23,592 bases of DNA from an uncultured Verrucomicrobiota bacterium. Lineage in GTDB: Bacteria; Verrucomicrobiota; Verrucomicrobiia; Limisphaerales; UBA9464. Within the stretch, counting starts at the first letter, position 1. Each line of letters starts with the position of its first letter. The stretch spans positions 1-23,592 of the forward strand of contig CAIYFP010000487.1 of the NCBI GenBank assembly GCA_903925515.1, in the 5' to 3' direction. The notes below the pieces were generated by a model. It worked only from the letters and a program-made list of their open reading frames with translations. It was not told where the DNA came from and did not search any database. Below, piece by piece: positions 1-7,864 of the stretch. Position numbers and translations under genes: made by a program.

Positions 1-138
1 CCCAGGGCAAGGGGACGCGGTCGTGGGCGGCCGCGTGGGCGTGGGGGTGCGCCCGGGGACGGGCGCGGTCCCAGGGCAAGGGGACGCGGTCGTGGGCGGC
101 CGCGTGGGCATGGGGGTGCGCCCGGGGACGGGCGCGGT
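1..138. repeat. Two tandem copies of a 69-bp repeat
   Basis: Copy 1 spans 1-69 and copy 2 spans 70-138. Each begins CCCAGGGCAAGGGGACGCGG. The two differ at a single base: position 41 is G and its counterpart at 110 is A. The unit is a multiple of three, so it adds 23 codons without shifting frame. Because the window starts exactly at a repeat boundary, more copies may lie to the left. The repeat is read in the frame of the first gene, giving Gly/Val/Arg-rich residues. Confidence 0.9.
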
Positions 139-955
139 TGCGGAGGGCGGGTGGCCAAGGTGGGGTTGGGCGTGGGTGGGGTTGGCGTTGATGTTGGCGG
201 GACGGGTGCATGGGGTGGTTCCGACGGTGGGGATGGAGGGGCGGTTGGAGGTGGTGTTGCCGGTGGCGGGGATCGAGGGGCGTCCGGTGACGGAACGTGC
301 GAAGGTTTTGGTGAGGGTGGCGGAGCGGTACCCGCACGGGACGGCGACGCGGTATGACCTGAGATACGTGGGGTTGGTGCCGGGGAAGCATGACCTTCGG
401 GAGTGGCTGGTGCTGCCGGGGGGAGGCTTGGCAACGAACCTTGAGCCGATCGTGGTGGAGGTGGCCGGGCTGTTGCCCGCGAAGCATGACGGGGCGCTGG
501 AGGCGGGGGCCGTGCCGGGGTTGCCGCGGTTGGGAGGGTACCGGGCGGCGTTGATGGCGTTGGGATTGGCGTGGGGGGTGGGCTGGGCGGGTTGGTGGAT
601 GACGCGACGCCGCGAGGTGGAGTCGGAGCCGAGTGAAACGACGACCCGGGCGGAGACGTTGGAGGAGCGGTTGCGGCCGTTGGTGGAGTCGGCCTTGAGG
701 CGGGAGCTGGGGTTGGAGGGGCAAGCGCGACTGGAGCGATTGTTGCTGGGGCATTGGAGGCATCGGCTGGGATGGGAGGGGTTGCCGATGGACGAGGCGC
801 TGCGCCGGCTGCGTGTACACGAGGAGGCGGGGGCGTTGGTTCGGAGCCTTGAGGGCTGGCTGCATCGTCCGGCGGGGACGGTGGAGGTGGACGTGGAGGT
901 CTTGCTGGCGCCGTACCGGGAGGTGGTGGCGTCCATGGGGGAGGAGGGGACGTGA
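110..955 (+). CDS. Membrane protein of the Bat/VWA operon, function unknown (start uncertain)
   Basis: I do not recognise a named family. From the ATG at 110 the product has 281 residues: a hydrophobic signal-like segment (about 18-30), an extracytoplasmic beta-rich region (about 35-140), one membrane helix (about 146-163) ending in MTRRR, and a charged helical cytoplasmic tail (167-281). This layout resembles the small DUF4381/BatD-like membrane proteins found beside VWA genes in aerotolerance operons; the link is inference from layout and position. The reading frame stays open to the left edge through the 69-bp repeats, so the true start may be outside the window. ATG 110 was chosen because it is the only ATG upstream of the hydrophobic segment. 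Another ATG at 191 would remove most of the signal. The stop overlaps the next gene by 4 bp (GTGA), so the two are probably co-translated. Confidence 0.7.
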   Translation: MGVRPGTGAVAEGGWPRWGWAWVGLALMLAGRVHGVVPTVGMEGRLEVVLPVAGIEGRPVTERAKVLVRVAERYPHGTATRYDLRYVGLVPGKHDLREWLVLPGGGLATNLEPIVVEVAGLLPAKHDGALEAGAVPGLPRLGGYRAALMALGLAWGVGWAGWWMTRRREVESEPSETTTRAETLEERLRPLVESALRRELGLEGQARLERLLLGHWRHRLGWEGLPMDEALRRLRVHEEAGALVRSLEGWLHRPAGTVEVDVEVLLAPYREVVASMGEEGT

Positions 956-1872
956 CGATCCAGTTTGCGCATCCGTGGGTGCTGGCGTTGCTGGTGGTTC
1001 CGATGGGATTGGCGGCGTGGGAATGGCAACGGCGCGGGCACGTGGTGCGGGTTCCGTTCGATCATGGGGGGCGCGGCGGCGGGCGATGGCTGGGGCGAAG
1101 CGTGAATGTTGCGGCGGGGCTGCCGGCGCTGGTGTTGGCGGCGGTGTTGCTGGTGCTGGCGCGGCCACAGCGGTCGGACGTGCCGCGGGACGAGCGGCTG
1201 GTCACGAACATCCAGTTCTGCCTTGATGTGTCGGGCAGCATGGCGGCGCCGTTCGGGGACGGGAACCGGGCGGACGGCGCGATCCGGGCGCTGCAAGACT
1301 TCACCAAGGCGCGGCCGGGGGATGCGTTCGGGCTAACGATCTTCGGGAGCGACGTGCTGCATTGGGTGCCCGTGACGCGGGACCTGTCGGCGTTGCGGCT
1401 GGCGGCGCCGTTCCTGCGTCCGGAAAAGATGCCGCAGTATCTTTGGGGGACGATGATCGGGAAGGCGTTGCGATCGGTGAAGGCGGTGCTGGAGCGCAAG
1501 GCGGACGGGGACCGGATGGTGATCTTGGTGTCGGACGGCGAGAGCGCGGACCTTGCTGGCGGGCAGGCGGAGGAGATTGGGCAGGAGCTGAGCCGGGCGG
1601 GGATCGTGGTGTACTACATCCACGTGGCGGAGGGGCAGCCGCAGGAGGAGACGTTCACGATTGCGAGGCTGACGGGGGGGGAGGCGTTTGCGGCGGGGGA
1701 TCCGGGGGCGTTGCGGGAGGTGTTCCGCCGGATTGATGGGATGCAGAAGGCGCGGGTGCGACCGGCGTCGCCGGAATGGGTGGATGATTATCGTTGGGTG
1801 TCGGCGGGCGGGTTGATGGCGCTGGGGTTGCACCTGATTGCGGCCCTTGGGCTGAGGTACACGCCATGGTGA
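952..1872 (+). CDS. VWA-domain membrane protein, BatA/BatB type
   Basis: This 306-residue protein has the layout of BatA-type aerotolerance proteins: two N-terminal membrane helices (about 8-23 and 52-70), a von Willebrand factor A domain (about 84-275) and a last membrane helix near the C terminus (about 283-302). The metal-ion-dependent adhesion site is complete: D92-x-S94-x-S96 in LDVSGSM, T167 in LWGTM and D195 in VSDGES. VWA domains of this type bind a divalent metal and mediate protein contacts, usually with MoxR ATPases; the exact role of Bat proteins is unsettled. The GTG start at 952 is supported by GGAGGAGGGG directly upstream and by the 4-bp overlap with the preceding stop. The stop lies 4 bp before the next VWA gene. 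The two VWA genes are probably a BatA/BatB-like pair, but which is which cannot be decided from sequence alone. Confidence 0.9.
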   Translation: MTIQFAHPWVLALLVVPMGLAAWEWQRRGHVVRVPFDHGGRGGGRWLGRSVNVAAGLPALVLAAVLLVLARPQRSDVPRDERLVTNIQFCLDVSGSMAAPFGDGNRADGAIRALQDFTKARPGDAFGLTIFGSDVLHWVPVTRDLSALRLAAPFLRPEKMPQYLWGTMIGKALRSVKAVLERKADGDRMVILVSDGESADLAGGQAEEIGQELSRAGIVVYYIHVAEGQPQEETFTIARLTGGEAFAAGDPGALREVFRRIDGMQKARVRPASPEWVDDYRWVSAGGLMALGLHLIAALGLRYTPW

Positions 1873-1876
1873 ACGC

Positions 1877-2932
1877 ATGAGGATGCCATCGCCGGAGGTG
1901 CTGGGCTGGGGCGCGTTGGTCCTTTCGGGGGCGGCGGAGTTCTGGCATGCGCGCCGGGTGAGGCGGCTGGGGCGGATGAGCTTCGGTCCGTCCGGTGGGC
2001 CACAGGCGTGGGTGAAGGCGGTGCCGTGGTTGCGTGCGGGTGGGGCGGGGCTGGTGGCATGGGGATTGGCGACGTTGATGGGGATGGGGCCGATGTTCGT
2101 GCGGCAGCAGGAGGTGCCGGAGGGAGGGTGGCGGCACTTGGTGGTCGCGTTGGACGTGTCGCCGAGCATGCAGATCGAGGACGCGGGGCCGGGGCGCGGG
2201 ATGACGCGGTCGCGGCGAGCGAGCGAGTTGGTGATGTCCTTGCTGGGTCGGGTGGCGATGGACCAGGTGCGGGTCAGCGTGGTGGCGTTCTACACGGGAG
2301 CGCGGCCGGTGGTGGTGGACTGCATGGACGTGGAGGTGGTGAGGAACATCCTTGACGACCTGCCCTTGGAGATCGCGTTCGAGCCGGGTCGGACGAGCCT
2401 GATGGAGGGGGTGCGAGCTTCGGCGGAGCTGGGGAAGGGATGGGCGCGGGGGACGGCGACGTTGATGGTGGTGAGCGACGGGGACACGGTGCCGGACCAT
2501 GGACTGGTGCCGCTGCCGGCGTCGTTTGTGCATGCGATGGTGGTGGGGGTGGGGGACGCGGCCGGGGGGAAGTTCATCGACGGGCACCAATCGCGGCAGG
2601 ACGCAGGGGCGCTGCGTCAGTTGGCGGGGCGCTTGAAGGGGATGTACCACGACGGGAACGCCAGGCATTTGCCGTCGGCGGAGCTGGCGGCGTTGTCTCG
2701 GGTGATGCCGATGCGGGAGGCGGCGGGGATGGGGCGGCGTCGGGCGGCGATGGCGGCGGCCGGGGTGGGCGGGGCGGTGCTGGCGGGGTTGCCCGTGGTG
2801 CTTGCTCTGGCGGGGGCACCCGGTCAAGGTCGGCACGGCGAGCGAAGGCGCGGTGCCATGGCAGGGGCGACGACGGCGGCGGCCCCGGCGGGCGCGGTTT
2901 CAAGAAGCATTCCATCCCCATTGAACCCATGA
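1877..2932 (+). CDS. Second VWA-domain membrane protein, BatA/BatB type
   Basis: This 351-residue protein is a second, clearly diverged VWA protein. Two N-terminal hydrophobic segments (about 8-20 and 52-74) precede the VWA domain (about 86-275), and a further membrane segment follows (about 290-313). MIDAS residues are present: D93, S95 and S97 in ALDVSPSMQ, T173 in GRTSL and D201 in VVSDGD. The region after the last helix (about 314-351) is basic, then Ala/Pro-rich, and looks disordered. The ATG at 1877 is 4 bp after the previous stop, and the gene's own stop overlaps the next start as ATGA (2929-2932), so translation is likely coupled. Both VWA copies keep full metal sites, so neither looks like a degenerate partner. 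Confidence 0.88.
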   Translation: MRMPSPEVLGWGALVLSGAAEFWHARRVRRLGRMSFGPSGGPQAWVKAVPWLRAGGAGLVAWGLATLMGMGPMFVRQQEVPEGGWRHLVVALDVSPSMQIEDAGPGRGMTRSRRASELVMSLLGRVAMDQVRVSVVAFYTGARPVVVDCMDVEVVRNILDDLPLEIAFEPGRTSLMEGVRASAELGKGWARGTATLMVVSDGDTVPDHGLVPLPASFVHAMVVGVGDAAGGKFIDGHQSRQDAGALRQLAGRLKGMYHDGNARHLPSAELAALSRVMPMREAAGMGRRRAAMAAAGVGGAVLAGLPVVLALAGAPGQGRHGERRRGAMAGATTAAAPAGAVSRSIPSPLNP

Positions 2933-3648
2933 AGAGACGTTGGTTTGTGATGTTGTGGCTGGCGTTGCCGGTCGCGTTGGCCGCGTACCATTTCGGGCCG
3001 GGCCGGGCGTTGATGGGCGCGGACCGCGGGGCGGAGCGTCTTGCGGCGGCACGGAAGGCGGAAGCGGCGGAGGATTGGCAGGGCGCGGTGGACGCGTACG
3101 GGGAGGCGTTGGCGTGGATGCCGTCGGGTGCGACGGAGGCGCGCGCGCGGGTGCGGTTGGCGCAGGCGAGGGCGCGGGTCTTCACGGGGGAGTTGCCGGA
3201 GGCGATGCAGGACATGGAGGGGTTGTTGACGGAGGTGCTGCGCGGGCCGGGCGAGGGTGCGTTGGCGCGGGCGGTGCGCGGAGAGCTGGCATCGGCGCAG
3301 TATCACGCGGCATGGCTGATGCGGCTGGAGGGGGCCGAGCGGCAGGAGTGGACGGCGCAAACGGACATGGCGCGGCAGAACTTCCGATTGCTGGCGGAGC
3401 ACGCGAAGGCGAGCGGGGACGCCGGGGCGGCGGGGCACCAGAAGAACTTGGAGGCGAGCATCCGGCTGGCGCAAATGGACCTCTCGGAGCTGCAAGGGTT
3501 GCCGTTGCCGAAGCAGTGCTCGGGCTGCAAGAACTGCAGCCAGAAATGCCGGTCGCAGAGGGAGAGCAGGCAGAAGGACGGGCCGAAGGAACCCAAGGAT
3601 GCGCGCGGCGGGCAGCAGAACGTGCGTCCGGTCGGCAGCGGATCGTGA
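2929..3648 (+). CDS. TPR-like exported/anchored protein with C-terminal CxxCxxCxxxC motif
   Basis: The 239-residue product starts with a basic N terminus and a hydrophobic helix (about 4-20), which fits a signal anchor or signal peptide. A helical region follows, with one readable TPR unit (about 46-64, AEDWQGAVDAYGEALAWMP) and further Ala/Arg-rich helices to about 185. Near the end are C197, C200, C203 and C207 (CSGCKNCSQKC), then a Lys/Arg/Gln-rich tail. TPR proteins are common in Bat operons (BatC-like), which fits the position. The cysteine cluster is not part of any TPR family I know and suggests metal binding, or disulfides if the domain is outside the cytoplasm. The ATG at 2929 was chosen because it gives the membrane segment and overlaps the previous stop; the frame is open further upstream, but that part lies inside the VWA gene. 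Confidence 0.8.
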   Translation: MKRRWFVMLWLALPVALAAYHFGPGRALMGADRGAERLAAARKAEAAEDWQGAVDAYGEALAWMPSGATEARARVRLAQARARVFTGELPEAMQDMEGLLTEVLRGPGEGALARAVRGELASAQYHAAWLMRLEGAERQEWTAQTDMARQNFRLLAEHAKASGDAGAAGHQKNLEASIRLAQMDLSELQGLPLPKQCSGCKNCSQKCRSQRESRQKDGPKEPKDARGGQQNVRPVGSGS

Positions 3649-3656
3649 GGGGCGCC

Positions 3657-6600
3657 ATGGCCGTGACCTTGGGCGGGGCGTGGGGGTGGCGGATGCGGGC
3701 CGTCGTCGTCGGGATGGCATGTGCGGCGGCCGCGTCGATGGGATGGTCTCAGACGACGGTGGTTCCGGCCAAGCTGGTGCCGGCGGCGGGGGTGCGAGCG
3801 GGGGTAGCGGCGGCGCCTGCGACATCGTTGCCGGGCGTCACGGCCCCCGGTGGGGCGGGTGCCCCGGGCCATGGGCCGATGGCGGGCGCCGACGAGGTCA
3901 TGGGCCATGCCGAAGGGGTGGCCGAGGGCGGCAAGGGAGCGCCGCGTCCGGAGGACGTGAGGGTGCAACGGTTGTTGCAGGCGCGATTTGACCGCCGGCC
4001 TCCGGCGATGCTCCAGGCGTTGGCAGGGCGGGCATCGTCGGGAGGAACGGCGGACACGAACGAGGTGGCGCGGCTGAGGCGGATCGTGGAGACGGGAGAC
4101 TGGCGGGGGTTGGGCGAGTGGATGGCGACCCTGCCGACGAACCGCGTCGGGGAGGTTTTCATGCACGTCGTGCGGGGCGTGCAGCAGGGCGGCGGGGGGC
4201 GTCCGGGCCTGTCCGGGATGGGGGACGAGGGAGGCGAGGTTGCGGAGGGTGGGCCGCAGGGCGGGGGGAGGGTTCGTGCGGAGCCCTACCTGTTGCCGGA
4301 CGACGTGCTGGGGTTGGCGTCGGCAAGGCCATGGGTGATGCAGGACGTGGAATTGCAGGCGCTGGGGCAGCTGATGGCACGGGTGGCCGCGAGGGGGCAT
4401 GACGTGGAAGGGGTGTTGGCGGGGCTTGAGGAGGGCGCGGGCTCGGTGGGGGGCAAGGACCGGGAAGGGCGATTGCGGGCCGCGAAGCTTTTGTTTGCGG
4501 CGGGGCGGGGCGGTGACGCGGGGAGGTTCCTGCCGCCGCCCGAGGGGTTGAGGGGGACGAACGACCTCCCGCTGATGGCGATGCACGCGCAGAGCCTTGC
4601 TGCGGGGGGACGGGGGATGGAGAGCCGGGCGTCCTTGAGGAGGGCATGGGAGATGAACCTGAAGATCCTGAGGCATGCGGGGGCTTCGCTGGAGGCGCGG
4701 AGGGATGCGTTGGGACGGATGTTGCAGGTGTGGCCGCAGGCGAGGGGGGAGCTTGGGGAGGGATGGCTGCGGGAGGCGTTCGGGCGGGAGGCGACGGAGG
4801 GGTTGCTGGTGGTGTCGGCGGTGGCGGACGTGGTGGCGCGGGACATGGGGCAGCGGGACGTGGAGAAGCGGGCGGCCAACCTTGCGTTGCAGCGGCAGGT
4901 GGTCGGGTCGGTGCTGGAGGCGATGCCGAGGCCCGGGAACGAGTGGCGCGCCGCGTTGAACCTTGTGGCGACGGCGTGGTTGCAGGAGGCGGAGTTGTCG
5001 AGGGCACGCCATCGGCCGCGGATGACGCGGGGGCAGCAGTTTGACCCTTATGGGAACCCGGTCTTCCCCGGGGGTGAGACGGACCCGCAGTTCCAGAACG
5101 CGGGCCAGTTGCCGGCGCTGTCGGTGGAGCGGGTGCTGGAGTCTGCGCCGGATGCACGATGGCTTGGGGTGCTGGACGCGAGCGTGCTGGCGAGGATGCA
5201 CGCGTTGCTGGCGGACCTGTGGTTGAAGGCGGAGGACACCAGCGCCGCGTTGAGGCACGTGGAGGCGTTGGCGGGGCTGGACCGGGCCCGGGCGACGGCG
5301 GCGGCGAACGAGTTCCTCGTGGCGTGGGCGCGCATCCATGACCCGAACCCGCCGGTGAGGAACATGATGCCGCGGTACTATTATCCGGGCGGGCAGATGC
5401 CGACGGGCATCCCGCTGACCCGGGCATTGCAGGCGCGGAACCTTGGGTTGCTGGCCGGGGCGATGGAGCGGTTGCGCCGGTTGCAGGTGGCGCTGGACGA
5501 CGAGCGCGTGGTGGCGGCGTTCGCGATGGCGCACAGCCCGGCGGAGGTGTTTCGGGCCGAGGACATCGCGAGGGTGCTGGGGCCGGCCGGGACGATGCCG
5601 CCGGGGACGTTGGCGGGTTTGCTGCAAGCGATGCGGGAGCGCCTTGCGGGGCCGTGGCGGCAAGCCCGGGTGCAGCAGGACTCGAAGACGCGCCGGACGG
5701 ACCAGGAAACGGAGGCGGAGGTGGTGCGGGGTTACGAGGCGTTGACGGGGATGGTGGACGAGGCGGTGGCGGCGCGGCCGGAGGAGTGGCGCCTGCGGAT
5801 GGTGCAGGGCGTGACCCTGTTTGACCGCGCGGAGTTCGACTACGGGCGGAAGGTGGAGCTGAAGGAATACACGCGGGAGCGGGACGCGGCATTCGGGTCG
5901 ATGCAGGGCGCGGCGGCGTTGTATGCTTCGAGGGTCGAGGCGATGCCGGAGGGGGAGCGCACGGCGGTGGCATTCCTGCAATGGTTCAACGCGACGCTGG
6001 GAGCGAGCGACCTTGCCTACCTGACGAGGCAGCAGGAGCCGGACACGAACCACCTTGCGAAGGTGCGCACCGCGTTGATGGGGTTGCCGGAGTCGGTGCG
6101 GGACGCGCACGTGGCGGAGTTTGGGAAGGCGGTGGCGTCGGGACTGGCGAGCATCAAGCCGGAGCTGAAGGCGCGATACCTGCGGGCGGGGCTGGCGGTG
6201 GCGGGGGAGCATCCCTCGATGGCGGAGGTGCGGAAGGTGGTGCGCCATTATGACGACCTGCTGGACGAGGTGTTGCTGGACGTCCGGGTGGACGGGCCGG
6301 CGGGGGTGGGGCATGAGGGACCGTTCGGGGTGCATGTCGGGTTGAGGTACACGGAGGCGATCGGGCGGGAGTCGGGCAACTTTTCCAAGTACCTGCAAAA
6401 CCAGCAGCGGCAGCAGAACTTCTACAACCCGTACGGGACGCCGCCGGTGAACTACCGGGACGACTTCGAGAAGCACCTGCGGACGACATGGGACAAGAAC
6501 TTCGAGGTGCTTGCGGTGACGTTCCATGAGGAGCGGGTGGAGCCGCGCGGGTTTGGGCGTGCGGGCTGGAGGGAGACACCGTACGCGTACGTGCTGGTGA

Positions 6601-7472
6601 AGGCGCGGGACGCGGCCGTGGACCGCTTGCCTTCGTTGCGGATGGACCTCGACTTCGTGGACCGGCATGGGCCGGTGATCCTGCCGGTTTCGTCGGCGGT
6701 GCAGTGGATCGATGCGCGGGGTGCGGCGGGTGCGGCGCGCCCGTTGGCGGGGGTGGAATGCGTGCAGGTGCTGGACGACCGGGAGGCGGCACGGGGAAGG
6801 CTTGGGCTGGAGATCAAGGCGACGGGCCATGGGTTGCTGCCGGACCTTGGCGAGTTGCTGGACCTGAAGCTGGAGGGGTACCGGGTGGAGAGGAAGACGG
6901 AGGGGGCGCTGGCGTTGCTGCGGATCGATGGTGCCGGGGACGAGGTGCGGCCGGTGACGGAGCGAAGCCTTGTGTTGTCATTGACGCCCGAGGCGGGCAA
7001 GGCGGCGCGGACGTCGTTCCGGTTTCCGGCATCGTTGCGCACGGGGATGACGAACGTGTTCAGGCGCTATGCGGACGCGGACCTTGAGGCGGTGCCAGCC
7101 GAGGTTGCCTTGGCGGGGTTGAAGTCGCCGGGGCCGGGCGGGGCGTTTTGGGTGGGGCTGGCAGGATTGGCGGTGGTGGTGGGGGGCGGCGTGGCATGGG
7201 CCCGGCACCGGGCGGGGTCGGGAGATGTCCCGAGCCCCCCGCGGCATCCGGTTCCGGCGACGTGCACGCCGTTCACGGTGCTGCGGCATCTGAGGGGCAT
7301 CCATGGGGACGCATCCCTGGGGATGGCCGACGAGCGTCGAGCGGAGCTGGAGAGGGTGATCCGGGGAATGGAGGCGCGTTTTTTCGGCCCGGAAGGCGGG
7401 ACGAAGGATGGCGTGGAGGAGGAGCTTTCGGGCGTGGCGCGGCGGTGGGCGGCGGAGGCGGGGCGGGAGTGA
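3657..7472 (+). CDS. Large exported helical-repeat protein with C-terminal membrane anchor, unknown function
   Basis: I do not recognise the family. From ATG 3657 the protein has 1271 residues: a signal peptide (hydrophobic 15-30, MGWSQ), a low-complexity Ala/Gly/Val stretch to about 90, a long helical solenoid-like region (about 100-860) with conserved-looking aromatic and proline insertions (for example DPYGNPVFPG and RYYYPGGQMP), a more beta-like region (about 870-1150), one membrane helix (1164-1184) and a cytoplasmic tail (1185-1271). A second start at 3693 (MRAVVVGMAC) would give a tidier signal peptide. The frame is open far upstream, but that part overlaps the TPR gene out of frame. 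The gene follows the previous stop by 8 bp and is probably the last of the operon. It occupies the place where a BatD-like protein often sits but is much longer. A scaffold or adaptor role in the envelope is only an inference. Confidence 0.75.
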   Translation: MAVTLGGAWGWRMRAVVVGMACAAAASMGWSQTTVVPAKLVPAAGVRAGVAAAPATSLPGVTAPGGAGAPGHGPMAGADEVMGHAEGVAEGGKGAPRPEDVRVQRLLQARFDRRPPAMLQALAGRASSGGTADTNEVARLRRIVETGDWRGLGEWMATLPTNRVGEVFMHVVRGVQQGGGGRPGLSGMGDEGGEVAEGGPQGGGRVRAEPYLLPDDVLGLASARPWVMQDVELQALGQLMARVAARGHDVEGVLAGLEEGAGSVGGKDREGRLRAAKLLFAAGRGGDAGRFLPPPEGLRGTNDLPLMAMHAQSLAAGGRGMESRASLRRAWEMNLKILRHAGASLEARRDALGRMLQVWPQARGELGEGWLREAFGREATEGLLVVSAVADVVARDMGQRDVEKRAANLALQRQVVGSVLEAMPRPGNEWRAALNLVATAWLQEAELSRARHRPRMTRGQQFDPYGNPVFPGGETDPQFQNAGQLPALSVERVLESAPDARWLGVLDASVLARMHALLADLWLKAEDTSAALRHVEALAGLDRARATAAANEFLVAWARIHDPNPPVRNMMPRYYYPGGQMPTGIPLTRALQARNLGLLAGAMERLRRLQVALDDERVVAAFAMAHSPAEVFRAEDIARVLGPAGTMPPGTLAGLLQAMRERLAGPWRQARVQQDSKTRRTDQETEAEVVRGYEALTGMVDEAVAARPEEWRLRMVQGVTLFDRAEFDYGRKVELKEYTRERDAAFGSMQGAAALYASRVEAMPEGERTAVAFLQWFNATLGASDLAYLTRQQEPDTNHLAKVRTALMGLPESVRDAHVAEFGKAVASGLASIKPELKARYLRAGLAVAGEHPSMAEVRKVVRHYDDLLDEVLLDVRVDGPAGVGHEGPFGVHVGLRYTEAIGRESGNFSKYLQNQQRQQNFYNPYGTPPVNYRDDFEKHLRTTWDKNFEVLAVTFHEERVEPRGFGRAGWRETPYAYVLVKARDAAVDRLPSLRMDLDFVDRHGPVILPVSSAVQWIDARGAAGAARPLAGVECVQVLDDREAARGRLGLEIKATGHGLLPDLGELLDLKLEGYRVERKTEGALALLRIDGAGDEVRPVTERSLVLSLTPEAGKAARTSFRFPASLRTGMTNVFRRYADADLEAVPAEVALAGLKSPGPGGAFWVGLAGLAVVVGGGVAWARHRAGSGDVPSPPRHPVPATCTPFTVLRHLRGIHGDASLGMADERRAELERVIRGMEARFFGPEGGTKDGVEEELSGVARRWAAEAGRE

Positions 7473-7584
7473 CAGGGGGGCATGTCGGGCGCCTTGCGTG
7501 GCGGAGCGTGGAAGGAATGGCTCGCGTTTGGGTTGCGGGCGCTGGATTCTCGGCACGGTTCCTGCCTCACCTTTTGCATTCGTT
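7473..7584 (+). other. 112-bp gap before the type VII-like cluster
   Basis: This is the only gap of more than a few bases between 1 and 12547, so it is the likely place for a promoter of the four-gene cluster that follows. I see no clear -35/-10 pair, no strong Shine-Dalgarno sequence before the ATG at 7585, and no terminator hairpin with a T tract for the upstream operon. A T-rich patch (CTTTTGCATTCGTT, 7571-7584) lies directly before the start. Confidence 0.35.
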
Positions 7585-7857
7585 ATGTCGCACGCCGTCA
7601 TGGATCCCGAGAAGGTCCGCCGCTTCGCGGAGGAGTTGAACCGGTTCAACGCGGACTTGATGGGGAGGCTGGGGGCCTTGCAGGCGCGTTTCCATGCGCT
7701 GGGGGATTCGTGGCGCGACTCGGAGCACGACAAGTTTGCCGAGGAATTCCAGCAGGTGACGAAGTCGCTGAGGAAGTTCGTGGAGGTGTCGCAGCAGCAG
7801 GCACCCTACCTCATCCGCAAGGCGCAGCACATCGAGGAATACCTGAAGCAACGCTAG
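7585..7857 (+). CDS. WXG100-like small helical-hairpin protein (W-x-D variant)
   Basis: The 90-residue product is almost entirely helical, without signal peptide or membrane segment, and has the size and shape of WXG100/ESAT-6-type proteins. The centre carries W43-R-D45 with F51 eight residues after the Trp (SWRDSEHDKFAEEF), where WXG100 proteins have W-x-G in the turn between two helices. The first helix is about 6-38 and the second about 46-88. ESX proteins are exported as dimers by FtsK/EccC ATPases, and a large FtsK-like ATPase is three genes downstream, which supports the assignment. No Y-x-x-x-D/E export signal is visible after the second helix. The start could instead be ATG 7600 (MDPEKV); neither has a good ribosome binding site. 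The next gene starts 7 bp after the stop. Confidence 0.75.
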   Translation: MSHAVMDPEKVRRFAEELNRFNADLMGRLGALQARFHALGDSWRDSEHDKFAEEFQQVTKSLRKFVEVSQQQAPYLIRKAQHIEEYLKQR

Positions 7858-7864
7858 GGAGCCG

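Noticed and set aside
2940..3656. Upstream extension of the 1271-residue protein in the same frame
   Set aside because: The extension is Gly/Ala/Arg low complexity and overlaps the TPR gene, which has the coding pattern; the signal peptide begins at 3657 or 3693.
3303..6830. Minus-strand open frame of 1175 codons opposite the large solenoid gene
   Set aside because: Shadow of the + strand gene, which has signal peptide, membrane anchor and normal composition.
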